Shown here one piece after another: positions 29,986 to 39,178 of a DNA stretch of 64,000 nt. This DNA comes from Okeania hirsuta (lineage in GTDB: Bacteria; Cyanobacteriota; Cyanobacteriia; Cyanobacteriales; Microcoleaceae): positions 1 through 64,000 of the forward strand of contig NZ_RCBY01000001.1 in the NCBI RefSeq assembly GCF_003838195.1, given 5' to 3'. Under the pieces are notes generated by a model. It was given only the letters and a program-made list of their open reading frames with translations, ran no database searches and was not told the DNA's origin. The first letter of the stretch is position 1, and every line of letters begins with the position of its first letter. A program made the translations under genes and the position numbers.

Positions 29986-31365
29986 TTACTTAAAAATAAC
30001 TTTTTTAATCAAACTTATTTTATTTTTGTACGGAGCATATCGCCAACTTAAATCAAACCATAAACCCTTTTTCAACACACTTTTGTAATGAGAAAAAGTG
30101 TCAAAACTAGCCTTGCCATGATAACGACCAATACCACTATTGCCTACACCGCCAAATGGTAAAGATACTACTCCAAATTGCATCACAGTATCATTAATAC
30201 AAACATTTCCAGAAGAAGTTTCTGTTAAAACTTGCTCTTGCTTTTGTTTGTTTCGAGAAAAGAAATAAAGTGATAGAGGTTTAGGACGAGAATTAACCAT
30301 AGCGATCGCCTCTTCTAAATTACTGTATTCTAAAACAGGTAAAATAGGTCCAAAAATTTCCTCTTGCATAATTAACGAATCCCAAGAAACCCCCTCAATA
30401 ATTGTTGGAGCAATGTAGCGATCCTCTGAATTAGTTTCACCGCCAATAACTATTTTTCCATTTTGCAGTAAGTTAGTTAATCTACTAAATTGTTTTTCAT
30501 TAATAATCCGACAATAATCTGGACTATTAGCAGGATTTTTACCATAAAATTCAACAATATATTTTTTTATTTTATCTAATAAATCTGATTTAACTGCTTG
30601 ATTTACTAATAAATAATCAGGAGCAACACAAGTTTGACCAGCATTAATAAACTTTCCCCAAGCAATACGTTTTGCCGTATATTCTAACTGAACATCAGAA
30701 TCAACAATACAAGGACTTTTTCCGCCTAATTCTAAAGTAACAGGTGTGAGATTTTTAGCAGCAGCTTCCATCACTATTTTGCCTACCCTTGTGCCTCCAG
30801 TAAAGAAAATATGATCAAATTTTTCTGCTAATAACTGTTGAGTTATTTCTACTCCTCCTGTAACTGTAGCAATATAAATAGGGTCAAAAGTATTAGCAAT
30901 TAAATTAGCCACAACCTCAGATGTATTAGCAGCTACTTCTGAAGGTTTAATAATTGCACAATTTCCTGCTGCAATAGCACCTAATAAGGGAGATATTACT
31001 AACTGAAAAGGATAATTCCAAGGACCAATAATTAAAACTACCCCTAAAGGTTCTGGATAAATTTTTGCTCCAGCAGGAAACTGTTCAATTGGGGTAGAAA
31101 CTTTTCGATGTTTTGTCCAATATTTTAGTTTTTTAATTGCATTATTTATCTCTTTGACAAAACCAAGTTCAAAATAACCTTCAAAAGTTGGTCGATTCAA
31201 ATCTGCTTTAATAGCAGCTATTATTTGTTCTCTATCGTCTGAAACAACCTGTTTTAAAAGTTTAAGTTGTTCTATTCTAAATTCAACATTTCTAGTTTTT
31301 CCTGTGGCAAAAAATTGACGTTGTTTATTTAATATCTTACTGATTAATGATTGGTTGAAATTCAT
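29986..31365 (-). CDS. Aldehyde dehydrogenase (NAD(P)-dependent, ALDH3-like)
   Basis: A 459-residue ALDH that oxidises aldehydes to acids; short ALDHs of this kind in cyanobacteria act on fatty aldehydes. Visible are VLIIGPWNYPFQLVISPL and AAGNCAIIKPSE (cofactor binding), FTGGTRVGKIVMEAAAK, the catalytic glutamate in VTLELGGKSPCIV, the catalytic cysteine in FINAGQTCVAPDYLL, and EEIFGPILPV. The C-terminus (KVIFK after SWRYAPYKN) resembles membrane-linked ALDH3-type tails. Monocistronic, with a miniature element directly upstream of its start. Confidence 0.88.
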   Translation of the reverse strand: MNFNQSLISKILNKQRQFFATGKTRNVEFRIEQLKLLKQVVSDDREQIIAAIKADLNRPTFEGYFELGFVKEINNAIKKLKYWTKHRKVSTPIEQFPAGAKIYPEPLGVVLIIGPWNYPFQLVISPLLGAIAAGNCAIIKPSEVAANTSEVVANLIANTFDPIYIATVTGGVEITQQLLAEKFDHIFFTGGTRVGKIVMEAAAKNLTPVTLELGGKSPCIVDSDVQLEYTAKRIAWGKFINAGQTCVAPDYLLVNQAVKSDLLDKIKKYIVEFYGKNPANSPDYCRIINEKQFSRLTNLLQNGKIVIGGETNSEDRYIAPTIIEGVSWDSLIMQEEIFGPILPVLEYSNLEEAIAMVNSRPKPLSLYFFSRNKQKQEQVLTETSSGNVCINDTVMQFGVVSLPFGGVGNSGIGRYHGKASFDTFSHYKSVLKKGLWFDLSWRYAPYKNKISLIKKVIFK

Positions 31366-31389
31366 AGTTTTTCTCTTAAATCAATCTGA

Positions 31390-31786
31390 TATAGCGCTGT
31401 GCGCAGGCAACAGGCAACAGGCAACAGAACAGCTCATCTGGGGGAATAAAAAACTTATAATATAACCCACATTCCGCATCACAAAATGTAGTATCGAAGA
31501 AGGAGTCAGGAGTCAGGAGACAGGAGACAGAATTTTAGAAGAAAATCATAGCTGCAGTGATTGAGTAATCAATCAAGCAAGCAAGTATTTATGCTTAATT
31601 ATTTACTCGGAATTTGATCAACGAAAAAAGTAATTGAGATGATTTGCATAGTATAAATACCTACCAAGCTACGGATTTATATACTACTTTTAATGCTACA
31701 AATTGACGTACGGAATGTGGGATATAAGACTTTTAGCTATTGGACAGTTCTTGTAATTTGTAAATATGCCAGCGCACATTGCTATA
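31390..31786 (+). repeat. Miniature element family A, copy 3, split by a nested insertion
   Basis: Left half 31390-31465 begins TATAGCGCTGTGCGC and includes GCTCATCTGGGGGAATAAA. Right half 31722-31786 contains GACTTTTAGCTATTGGAC and ends GCGCACATTGCTATA. Together they equal the uninterrupted copy at 42668-42790. The 256-bp insert between them is described separately. Confidence 0.75.
31466..31721. mobile_element. 256-bp miniature element nested in family A copy
   Basis: Bounded by exact 11-bp inverted repeats CCCACATTCCG / CGGAATGTGGG and flanked by a 6-bp direct repeat ATATAA (31460-31465 and 31722-31727). ATATAA occurs once in the empty site at 42668-42790, so this is a clean insertion with target duplication. 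The interior holds GGAGTCA/GGAGACA heptamers and a hairpin phrase AGTATAAATACCTACCAAGC. No coding capacity. Confidence 0.8.
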
Positions 31787-31912
31787 TAGCAATTCCCAAA
31801 AAGCGTGAGGTACAAAATTTTAGGCTTGAGGGAACACCGGATCTGGGAACAGGGAACAGGGAATAAAAAGACAAAAAGATAACTGTACCTCACGACCTTG
31901 GGAAACGCTATA
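31785..31912. repeat. Miniature element family B, copy
   Basis: Ends TATAGCAATTCCC...GCGTGAGGTACA and TGTACCTCACG...GGGAAACGCTATA are inverted repeats of one another with a few mismatches. The centre contains GGGAACA tandem units. It directly abuts the family A element. Related copies are at about 35155-35410 and 26858-26997. Confidence 0.6.
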
Positions 31913-32395
31913 CCAATTTTATGTGAAGCTGTGTTAGGTGGTAAGTAGTAGGTGCTAGGTGTTATACCAATTTGAAAAAAGAATGCTTAACTTAAGTAGC
32001 ACTTCAGTTATTAAGTAATTAATACTCTTATTCAATAACTTTTTTGATAATTACCACGCCAATTATTGTTAATTATTCTTATGTTTATTTATCCCCTACT
32101 CCTCCACTCAATAAAATGTAGCAAACATTTATCAAAATAATTAGGCCGAAAACCCCGCCTTTTAAGGCGAAATATTTTTGGAGGGCGACTCAAATCCCCT
32201 ACTTCCCCTCCTGGGAGGGGGAGGGGCCAGGGGTGGGTTAACTTCTAACTTCTAACTTCTGACTTCTGACTTCGTTAAGTCAGGTGCCATAGAATTATTT
32301 TTTCCTTCTTCCTTCTCTCCTAGATAACTAAAGCCTTCTTCCTTCTTCCTTCTCTCCTAGATAACTAAAGCCTTCTTCCTTCTTCCTTAAAAAAA
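31913..32395. other. Gene-free, low-complexity stretch
   Basis: Contains TTATACCAATTTGAAAAAAG (also at about 44128), CCCCTCCTGGGAGGGGGAGG, CTTCTAACTTCTGACTT heptamers (32240-32275), and two tandem copies of a unit CTTCCTTCTCTCCTAGATAA (about 32305-32370). No gene is supported; this is the region just beyond the 3' end of relA. Confidence 0.5.
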
Positions 32396-34663
32396 CTATT
32401 CAACTTGACTAAGACGACGTAAATTCAAAATATCGCTCATATTTTTAATCTGAGTACAAGTCTTTTCAAATTGTTGACGACCGCTCACTTCAATACATAG
32501 ATTAATAATTGCTGGGTGACCGGGATTTGTTTTAACTTGAGCATTTTGGACATTAACATTATTATCCATCAAACGAGACAAAATATCTTTCAAAACTCCC
32601 ACTCTATCCATCACTTCTATACAAATATTAACTGGATAAGTTTGAGGTCTTCCTTGATTTTCATTAGTAGAATTCCAACTAACAGGAACTAACCTTTCTC
32701 CGGGTACATTTTCCACATTAGAACAACCTTGACGATGAATAGAAATACCATGAATGCGAGTTACACTACCAATAATAGGTTCACCTGGAATAGGATTACA
32801 ACAACCAGCCAAATGATACATTAAACCTTCAACTCCAGCAATGGGATGAGATTTATCTGAAGATGAAGTTTGAGTTGGACGAGGTAGCATTAAAGTAGAT
32901 TTATGCTCAGAAAATTCTTTACAAATATCTGAATTTTTCTCAACTTGTGTGACTTCTTTAGTTGCATCTCGTAACCGATTAACTACTAAATTTAAAGTTA
33001 CTTCACCGTAACCTAAAGCTGCTAGTAAATCTTCCACATTATGGTAATTAAATCTCTCAGCAATAAGTCGCATTTGCTCAGACTTGAGTAAAGATTCAAA
33101 ACCTTTTTTACCCAATTCTTTTTCTAATAATTCTTTTCCTCTAGATATATTTCCTTCCCGATGAGAGCGTTTATACCACTGACGAATCCGGTTTCGCGCC
33201 CCACCAGTTACAACAAAATTTAGCCAATCTAGACTAGGATGCCCATTTTTTTGAGTTAATATTTCAACAATATCACCATTTTTTAATTGAGTATCTAAAG
33301 TGACAATCCGATCGTTCACTTTAGCCCCTGTACAATGGTTTCCTACTTCTGTATGAATACGATAAGCAAAGTCTACTGACGTCGAGCCTTGTTTAAGAGA
33401 AATTACATCACCTTTTGGTGTAAATACATAAACATCTTCATAGAATAAATCACCTTTTATAGTTTCCAAATATTCTTGATCGTCTATCAAGTCGCTTTGC
33501 CATTCTAATAACTGTCTTAACCAGGTAAATTTTTCATCTTCAGCATTAATTTTAGTATTACTCGATCCGGTTTCTTTATACTTCCAGTGAGCGGCAATTC
33601 CATACTCAGCAATATGGTGCATTTCTACAGTTCTAATTTGTACTTCTACAGGGCGACCTGCATTACCTATTACCCCTGTATGTAATGATTGATAACGATT
33701 AGGTTTTGGCAGACCAATATAGTCTTTAAATCTTCCAGGAATGGGGCGGTAAGAGTCATGAACAATAGCTAAAGTTCGATAACAATCTTCTCTTTTATTC
33801 ACAATAATTCTTAGTCCGGCAATATCATAAACTTCGTGAAATGCTTTTTGTTTTAAATGCATTTTCCGATAAATTCCATACAGATGTTTAGGACGACCAC
33901 TAATGTCGTAGCATTCTATTCCTGCTTGGTCTAATTTTTGTCGTAAATTTTCTGTCATTTCTAACAGTTTAGCCTCTCGGTCAGCTCTTTTATCTGCTAC
34001 CAATTCTTGAACTTCTCGATAAGCTTCTGGTTCTATATATTTAAAAGATAAATCTTCTAATTCCCATTTGATTCGACCAATTCCCAAACGGTTTGCTAAA
34101 GGTGCAAATATTTCCCGTGTTTCTAATGCTTTACTTAACTGTTTATGACGTGGCAAATGTTGCAGAGTTCTCATATTATGTAACCTGTCTGCCAGCTTAA
34201 CAACGATTACTCTAATATCCTTTGCCATTGCCAAAAACATCCGACGAAAATTCTCAGCTTGTAGCTCTGTTTTACTAGAAAAATTAAACTTAGAAAGCTT
34301 TGTTACACCTTCTACTAATAAAGCTATTTCCGAGCCAAATTTTTGTTCTATTTCTTCAATAGTTACATCAGTATCTTCAACAATATCATGTAGAAAACCT
34401 GCAGCAATCATCGCACTATCACCACCGAGATATTTCAACAATCCCGCAACAGCTATAGGATGACATATATAAGGTTCTCCTGATTTACGATATTGTCCTT
34501 CATGCAACTTATAAGCCAATTCAAATGCTTGACAGATTAATGCTGTATCTAGGGAACAGCTAGTTAAATTATCAGTGTTATTTTTGCTATTGATACATTC
34601 TTGTAGCCAGTCAGGAATTACACATGAAAGTACAGGTTTAGGTGCTAGAGTTTTTGTCTTCAT
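32396..34663 (-). CDS. relA/spoT: RelA/SpoT bifunctional (p)ppGpp synthetase/hydrolase
   Basis: 755 residues with the complete long-RSH layout. The HD hydrolase domain (about 45-200) has AGFLHDIVEDTDV and RLADRLHNMRTLQHLP-like motifs. The synthetase domain (about 240-370) has YDIAGLRIIV, RPIPGRFKDYIGLPKPNRYQ and SLHTGVIG. Then come TGS (VYVFTPKGDVISLKQGSTSV), a CC/zinc-finger region (HLAGCCNPIPGEPIIGSV, cysteines kept) and a C-terminal ACT domain (VMDRVGVLKDILSRLMDNNV). Both catalytic sites look intact, so it should make and degrade the stringent-response alarmone. Starts at ATG 34663; single gene. In cyanobacteria this is usually the only long RSH. Confidence 0.93.
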   Translation of the reverse strand: MKTKTLAPKPVLSCVIPDWLQECINSKNNTDNLTSCSLDTALICQAFELAYKLHEGQYRKSGEPYICHPIAVAGLLKYLGGDSAMIAAGFLHDIVEDTDVTIEEIEQKFGSEIALLVEGVTKLSKFNFSSKTELQAENFRRMFLAMAKDIRVIVVKLADRLHNMRTLQHLPRHKQLSKALETREIFAPLANRLGIGRIKWELEDLSFKYIEPEAYREVQELVADKRADREAKLLEMTENLRQKLDQAGIECYDISGRPKHLYGIYRKMHLKQKAFHEVYDIAGLRIIVNKREDCYRTLAIVHDSYRPIPGRFKDYIGLPKPNRYQSLHTGVIGNAGRPVEVQIRTVEMHHIAEYGIAAHWKYKETGSSNTKINAEDEKFTWLRQLLEWQSDLIDDQEYLETIKGDLFYEDVYVFTPKGDVISLKQGSTSVDFAYRIHTEVGNHCTGAKVNDRIVTLDTQLKNGDIVEILTQKNGHPSLDWLNFVVTGGARNRIRQWYKRSHREGNISRGKELLEKELGKKGFESLLKSEQMRLIAERFNYHNVEDLLAALGYGEVTLNLVVNRLRDATKEVTQVEKNSDICKEFSEHKSTLMLPRPTQTSSSDKSHPIAGVEGLMYHLAGCCNPIPGEPIIGSVTRIHGISIHRQGCSNVENVPGERLVPVSWNSTNENQGRPQTYPVNICIEVMDRVGVLKDILSRLMDNNVNVQNAQVKTNPGHPAIINLCIEVSGRQQFEKTCTQIKNMSDILNLRRLSQVE

Positions 34664-35154
34664 AGGAGTTAGTTTATAAATCAGATTAATTGGTTGTTTC
34701 TTTAGCTAATTTAGACTAGAGATGCCAGAGTTATATTTTGGTTTTTTCTTAACCTAAATTATCAATTTATAGTTGATGAGAAAGCGGTCTTAATTTTAAT
34801 TAGCTTTGTACTTTATAGTTACAGATTTTTTGAGATTATCTGTTATTTTTTATACTTTAATTCTGATAAAAAAATATGGAAAACTATGTATAATCATTGG
34901 GATAAGATTATATTATCAAATCGGGATTGATGTCTACGGATATCTACAATATAACTTAATAATTGAAGACATAATTACTCTTGAGTATAAATAGATTATG
35001 ACTCTAAAAAAACTATCAAAAATACTCATCAAATCAGTAATCGTAGAGTGAAATTAATTTACAGAACAATTAAAACTAATTCTGCAACTTTACTGAGATT
35101 ATGAATATCCTATATTATTACCTTGTAGATTAATAATATAGTCTTTCTCAAGTG
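34664..35154. other. Gene-free stretch
   Basis: AT-rich spacer between the divergent relA and patD-like genes. Short open frames here have no coding character. Promoters for both sides are expected but not identified. Confidence 0.45.
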
Positions 35155-35410
35155 ACTGAGGTACAGTTGTTTTTCTTCTTTTCTCTCTTGGTGCGCGTTC
35201 CCTCTCTTGGTCGGCATTCCCTTGCGACTGGCGTCGTCGCGGGGTCCGACCGCTTGCGCCTGACGGCGACGCTGGGTCTGACCGCTTGCGTCTGTCGCAC
35301 CCCGCGGGGTCGCACCGCTATTCCTTGTTTCCCAAGTTTCCCGAATTACTGCTCCCCACTCCCTAAAAATTACGAATGCGCATACCTCACGCTTCTTGGG
35401 AATTGCTATA
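35155..35410. repeat. Miniature element family B copy with GC-rich filler
   Basis: Outer arms CTGAGGTACAGTT (left) and TACCTCACGCTTCTTGGGAA with TTGCTATA (right) match family B at 31785-31912. The centre (about 35205-35330) is strikingly GC-rich against an AT-rich background and contains two copies of GGGTCYGACCGCTTGCG plus GCACCCCGCGGGGTCGCACC. It ends 25 bp before the patD-like ATG, so it must lie in that gene's promoter or leader. Confidence 0.6.
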
Positions 35411-35435
35411 TATACAAATTTAATTGATTTATATT

Positions 35436-35813
35436 ATGTTACCAAAGGAGCATAATCAACGATATCAAAAATTCACTCAACTGCTGAATCAGTTACAAGA
35501 ACTTATGGCCCAAGAAAATCTAGAGCTAGAAAAAATTTCGGCCATGAGGAAAGAAATCCAACAGTTTTTCGAGATTAAGATTATGAGTCTAGATAACTTA
35601 GAACTAGATCTATCTATTGTATTCCAGATCAAGTCTTACCTAACAGAGATCCACAAGGAACTTCGACTCTTATATGTAGATTTAATTTTTTTGCAAGCAT
35701 CTCGAAATCCTCAAACAACACAAAAACGATTGGCCACTATCAAAGACCGCCTAAAAACCCTCATAGGCTATTGCGGAAATATACTTAGTCAAACAAAATT
35801 AACACAGGATTAG
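35436..35813 (+). CDS. patD: PatD-like protein
   Basis: 125 residues, all helical, no membrane segment. The C-terminal block IHKELRLLYVDLIFLQASR followed by TTQKRLATIKDRLKTLIGYC matches the pattern I know for PatD, a small protein affecting heterocyst frequency in Nostoc (LRLLxxDxxFxQxARQxxTxxxRxxxxxDRxxxLIxYC). Homologs also occur in non-heterocystous cyanobacteria, where the role is unknown. ATG at 35436 is chosen over an upstream TTG, because MLPKEH fits the family start. Nine bases separate it from the next gene, suggesting an operon. Confidence 0.65.
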   Translation: MLPKEHNQRYQKFTQLLNQLQELMAQENLELEKISAMRKEIQQFFEIKIMSLDNLELDLSIVFQIKSYLTEIHKELRLLYVDLIFLQASRNPQTTQKRLATIKDRLKTLIGYCGNILSQTKLTQD

Positions 35814-35821
35814 GAATATAT

Positions 35822-36430
35822 ATGATGAAAAGTCCCAAGTACGATGTAGATTTAGAAGATGCCGTTTTGAACGATATTATCCCGGTAAAATATTGCCCAG
35901 AATCTAAAGGTTTTTGGATGTCGGGAAAAAATTATGAAGCTTGGTTAGACAGTTTACCCTCATGGTATGCCCCAGAAGAAATCTTACCCTATAATCAATT
36001 TGAAGATTTTGTCCCCTCCCCTTTTGATGGTAAGGCAGGGTTATGTCCAGAATGTGGTACTTATTTATCACGCATCAAAATAAATATTAAACAACCTTTT
36101 TATATAGAACGTTGTTTACATGATGGTGGTATTTGGTTTGATAATGCTGAAGAGTGGAAAATTTTAGAATCCCTTGGACTGCATACAAAAATACATGAGA
36201 TGTTTTCTCGTCGATGGCAAACTAAGGTGCGTCAGCATCAACAAGAAATGATTAATCGTCAGACTATTATTGATAAATTGGGAGAAGAAATAGCTGAGTA
36301 TGTTTTTCAATTAGCAGATATATTAGAGGATAATCCTCATGGAGATTGTGCTGCTACTTATATGTTACGCAGATTTGAAAATAAAAGAAAGGAGCTAAAT
36401 GGGAAATTTAGTGTAGGAAGTCAAAGTTAA
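35822..36430 (+). CDS. TFIIB-type zinc-ribbon protein
   Basis: 202 residues. An N-terminal half-ribbon (IIPVKYCPESKGFWM) is followed by a full zf-TFIIB motif: LCPECGTYLSRIKI ... ERCLHDGGIWFDNAEEW, as in small bacterial zinc-ribbon proteins. The remainder is a helical, charged tail (SRRWQTKVRQHQQEMINRQT, DKLGEEIAEYVFQLADIL). Function unknown; nucleic-acid or protein binding is plausible. It is directly downstream of the patD-like gene. Two adjacent ATGs are possible starts (35822, 35825). Confidence 0.72.
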   Translation: MMKSPKYDVDLEDAVLNDIIPVKYCPESKGFWMSGKNYEAWLDSLPSWYAPEEILPYNQFEDFVPSPFDGKAGLCPECGTYLSRIKINIKQPFYIERCLHDGGIWFDNAEEWKILESLGLHTKIHEMFSRRWQTKVRQHQQEMINRQTIIDKLGEEIAEYVFQLADILEDNPHGDCAATYMLRRFENKRKELNGKFSVGSQS

Positions 36431-36523
36431 TATTTTATGAAAGGAAGAAGGAAGAAGGAAGAAGGAAGAAGGAAGAGGGAATAAGGAATAAGGAAAAAAT
36501 AATTCTGCGCCACCTCACATAAA

Positions 36524-37204
36524 GAAGTCAAAAGTCAAAAGTCAAAATTTAAAAGTAATATTTTGAGGAATTAACACTTTGAAACTACAGTAATTTAACC
36601 GAAATTATTTCATATTTAAAGGAGCGAAACTAGAAGTTAAAAGTCAAAAGTCAAAAGTCAAAATTTAAAAGTAATATTTTGAGGAATTAACACTTTGAAA
36701 TTACAGTAATTTAACTGAAATTATTTCACATATATATAAGAAGCGAAACTAGAAGTAAAAATTTAAAAGTTAAAAGTTAAAAGTAATATTTTGAATACTC
36801 AAAACTTTGAGGATACAGTAATTTAACTGCAATTATTTCATATCTATAAGAAGTGAAACTAGAAGTCAAAAGTCAAAATTTAAAATTTAAAAGTAATATT
36901 TTGAATACTCAAAACTTTGAGAATACAGTAATTTAACTGCAATTATTTCATATCTAAAGGAGCGAAACTAGAAGTTAAAAGTCAAAAGTCAAAATTTAAA
37001 ATTTAAAAGTAATATTTTGAATACTCAAAACTTTGAGAATACAGTAATTTAACTGCAATTATTTCATATCTAAAGGAGCGAAACTAGAAGTTAAAAGTCA
37101 AAAGTCAAAAGTCAAAATTTAAAAGTAATATTTTGAATACTCAAAACTTTGAGAATACAGTAATTTAACTGCAATTATTTCATATCTAAAGGAGAGAAAC
37201 TATT
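36524..37204. repeat. Six-unit intergenic tandem repeat (about 110-118 bp units)
   Basis: Six head-to-tail units starting at about 36524, 36632, 36753, 36864, 36972 and 37089. Each unit has a variable run of AAAAGTC/AAAATTT heptamers, then GTAATATTTTGA, AACTTTGAG, TACAGTAATTTAACTG, AATTATTTCATAT, and ends GGAGCGAAACTAGAAG. Units 4-6 are nearly identical outside the heptamers while units 1-2 differ (GAGGAATTAACACTTTGA), so expansion was from the right side. No open frame runs through the array. It fills most of the spacer between the zinc-ribbon gene and the ABC ATPase gene. Confidence 0.85.
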
Positions 37205-37372
37205 AGTAACATTCTTTTTTTAGCTGGTATAACACCTAAGTGCTTAGGCAAAATGAATTGCCTAATTTTATTCTCTATAATTTTTACAACATCAGCTTTT
37301 TAGCTTGAGAGTATGTGTAATTAATTTTGCATGACTACTTAAAACCTATGAACTACCACCTACCACCTAGTA

Positions 37373-39031
37373 ATGAATTCCTTACTTGATATAAAAAATC
37401 TACGAGTAGCTTATCCAGAAAAACGTGGAAAATCTCATTGGGCAGTAAATGATGTCTCCCTCACACTTCAACCAGGTGAAAAATTAGGATTAGTGGGAGA
37501 ATCTGGATGTGGTAAATCTACTCTTGGACGTGCTGCTATGAGATTATTACCCAAATCAGTACAAGTTGAGGGGTCTATAACATTTGGGGGAGAATACATA
37601 TTTGAGATGAACCCCTCTCAACTGAGAAAATTTCGTGGAGAAGCAGTAGCATTAGTTTTCCAAGACCCCATGACTCGCCTCGATCCATTAATGACTATTG
37701 GGGATCATTGTGTAGAAACAATTCAAGCTCATCAACCCAATATATCTAAATCTCAGGCACAACAAAAATCTACAGAAACTCTTGAAGCAGTAAATATTCC
37801 TGCCAGTCGTTGGTCTCAATATCCCCATGAATTTAGTGGAGGAATGCGACAAAGGGTGGCGATCGCTCTAGCTTTATTACTGGATCCTAAATTAATTGTT
37901 GCGGATGAACCTACTACTAGCTTAGATGTAACTATAGCGTCTCAGATTTTAGGGGAACTTACCAGACTTTGCCAAGAACGTCAGACTTCCTTATTATTAA
38001 TTTCCCACGATTTAGCAATGGTAGGAGAATATTGTGACCGTATTGCTGTAATGTATGGAGGTGAAATAGTAGAAACAGGTTCAATTAAACAAGTTCTCTA
38101 CAATCCCCAACATGAATATACCAAATCTCTGTTTCAAGCTGCTTTACATATTCAAGTAGTTGAATCTACTCCTGCTCAAATTCAACTAGAAAAATCTGAA
38201 TCAACGGAACTTCCCAAAATCCTCAAACCAATTTTGCAGATCAAAAATTTACAGAAGCACTACACCTTAGAAAGTAATTTTATAGAGCAGTTATTATTTT
38301 CTGGAAAAAGTAAACTTATCAAAGCAGTAGATGGAGTTAACCTAGACCTCTATCCAGGGGAAATAGTCGGATTAGTAGGAGAATCTGGGTGTGGTAAAAG
38401 TACCTTATCTCGGACTATTTTACAATTAATCAAATCTACTTCTGGCTCAGTCGAATTTCAAGGCAAAGACTTAACGAGTCTCTCTTTATCCGCATTGCAA
38501 CCCTACCGTCGCGAAATGCAAATGATATTTCAAGACCCCCTTGCTTGTCTTAACCCGATGATGACTGTTGACCAGATAATAGCTGACCCTCTATTTATTC
38601 ATAATTTGGCTAGTGTAGAGAAAGCTAAAATTCAAGTGGAGCAAATGTTAGAAAAGGTAGGTTTGACTCCAGTAGCAGAATATGGCAAAAGATACCCCTC
38701 AGAATTATCTGGAGGACAACAACAAAGGGTAGCTATTGCTAGAGCTTTGATTACTAATCCAAAACTGATTATTTGTGATGAACCTGTGAGTATGTTAGAC
38801 GCTACTATTCAAACTCAAGTTTTGGAATTGATGTTGGAATTGAAGAAACAATTAAATTTAACTTATTTATTTATTACTCATGATCTATGGGTAGCTAGAT
38901 TTATTTGTGACAGAATTGCTGTTATGAATAGTGGAAAAATTGTTGAGGAAGGGAAAACAGAAGAAATATTTAATTATCCTCAACATCCTTACACTCAGAC
39001 ATTGTTAAATGCAGCGCCGTTACTATCGTAA
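37373..39031 (+). CDS. Duplicated ABC transporter ATPase (peptide/nickel type, DppD-DppF fusion)
   Basis: 552 residues with two ABC ATPase domains. Domain 1 (about 1-260): GESGCGKST, FSGGMRQRVAIA, LIVADEPTTSLD. Domain 2 (about 285-550): GESGCGKST, LSGGQQQRVAIARA, LIICDEPVSMLD. Each is followed by the oligopeptide-ABC type C-terminus (NPQHEYTKSLFQAAL; YPQHPYTQTLLNAA). These power uptake of peptides, nickel or similar solutes. No permease or binding-protein gene lies nearby in this window, so the partners are encoded elsewhere. ORF intact with normal length. Confidence 0.88.
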   Translation: MNSLLDIKNLRVAYPEKRGKSHWAVNDVSLTLQPGEKLGLVGESGCGKSTLGRAAMRLLPKSVQVEGSITFGGEYIFEMNPSQLRKFRGEAVALVFQDPMTRLDPLMTIGDHCVETIQAHQPNISKSQAQQKSTETLEAVNIPASRWSQYPHEFSGGMRQRVAIALALLLDPKLIVADEPTTSLDVTIASQILGELTRLCQERQTSLLLISHDLAMVGEYCDRIAVMYGGEIVETGSIKQVLYNPQHEYTKSLFQAALHIQVVESTPAQIQLEKSESTELPKILKPILQIKNLQKHYTLESNFIEQLLFSGKSKLIKAVDGVNLDLYPGEIVGLVGESGCGKSTLSRTILQLIKSTSGSVEFQGKDLTSLSLSALQPYRREMQMIFQDPLACLNPMMTVDQIIADPLFIHNLASVEKAKIQVEQMLEKVGLTPVAEYGKRYPSELSGGQQQRVAIARALITNPKLIICDEPVSMLDATIQTQVLELMLELKKQLNLTYLFITHDLWVARFICDRIAVMNSGKIVEEGKTEEIFNYPQHPYTQTLLNAAPLLS

Positions 39032-39178
39032 GCATTCAGCTTTCAGCTATTAGCTATCAGCTAGCTCGGTAATTTTTTGTGGAGAAGGAGTTAGTGCTAG
39101 CTACTACGAGATGAAGCTCAACGTTCAATAGGTATGGCAATGCAGAGTTTGTAAGTTTATAGACAAATATTCATCTAT

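Noticed and set aside
34806-34994. 62-residue hydrophobic open frame
   Set aside because: AT-rich chance frame (Ile/Tyr-rich) with no ribosome-binding site and no recognisable family.
35152-35427. 91-residue open frame with arginine- and proline-rich text
   Set aside because: It lies wholly within a family B miniature element and its GC-rich filler.
36524-37204. Possible CRISPR array or repeat-protein gene
   Set aside because: Unit length varies with heptamer number, there are no unique spacers, and no reading frame continues through the units.
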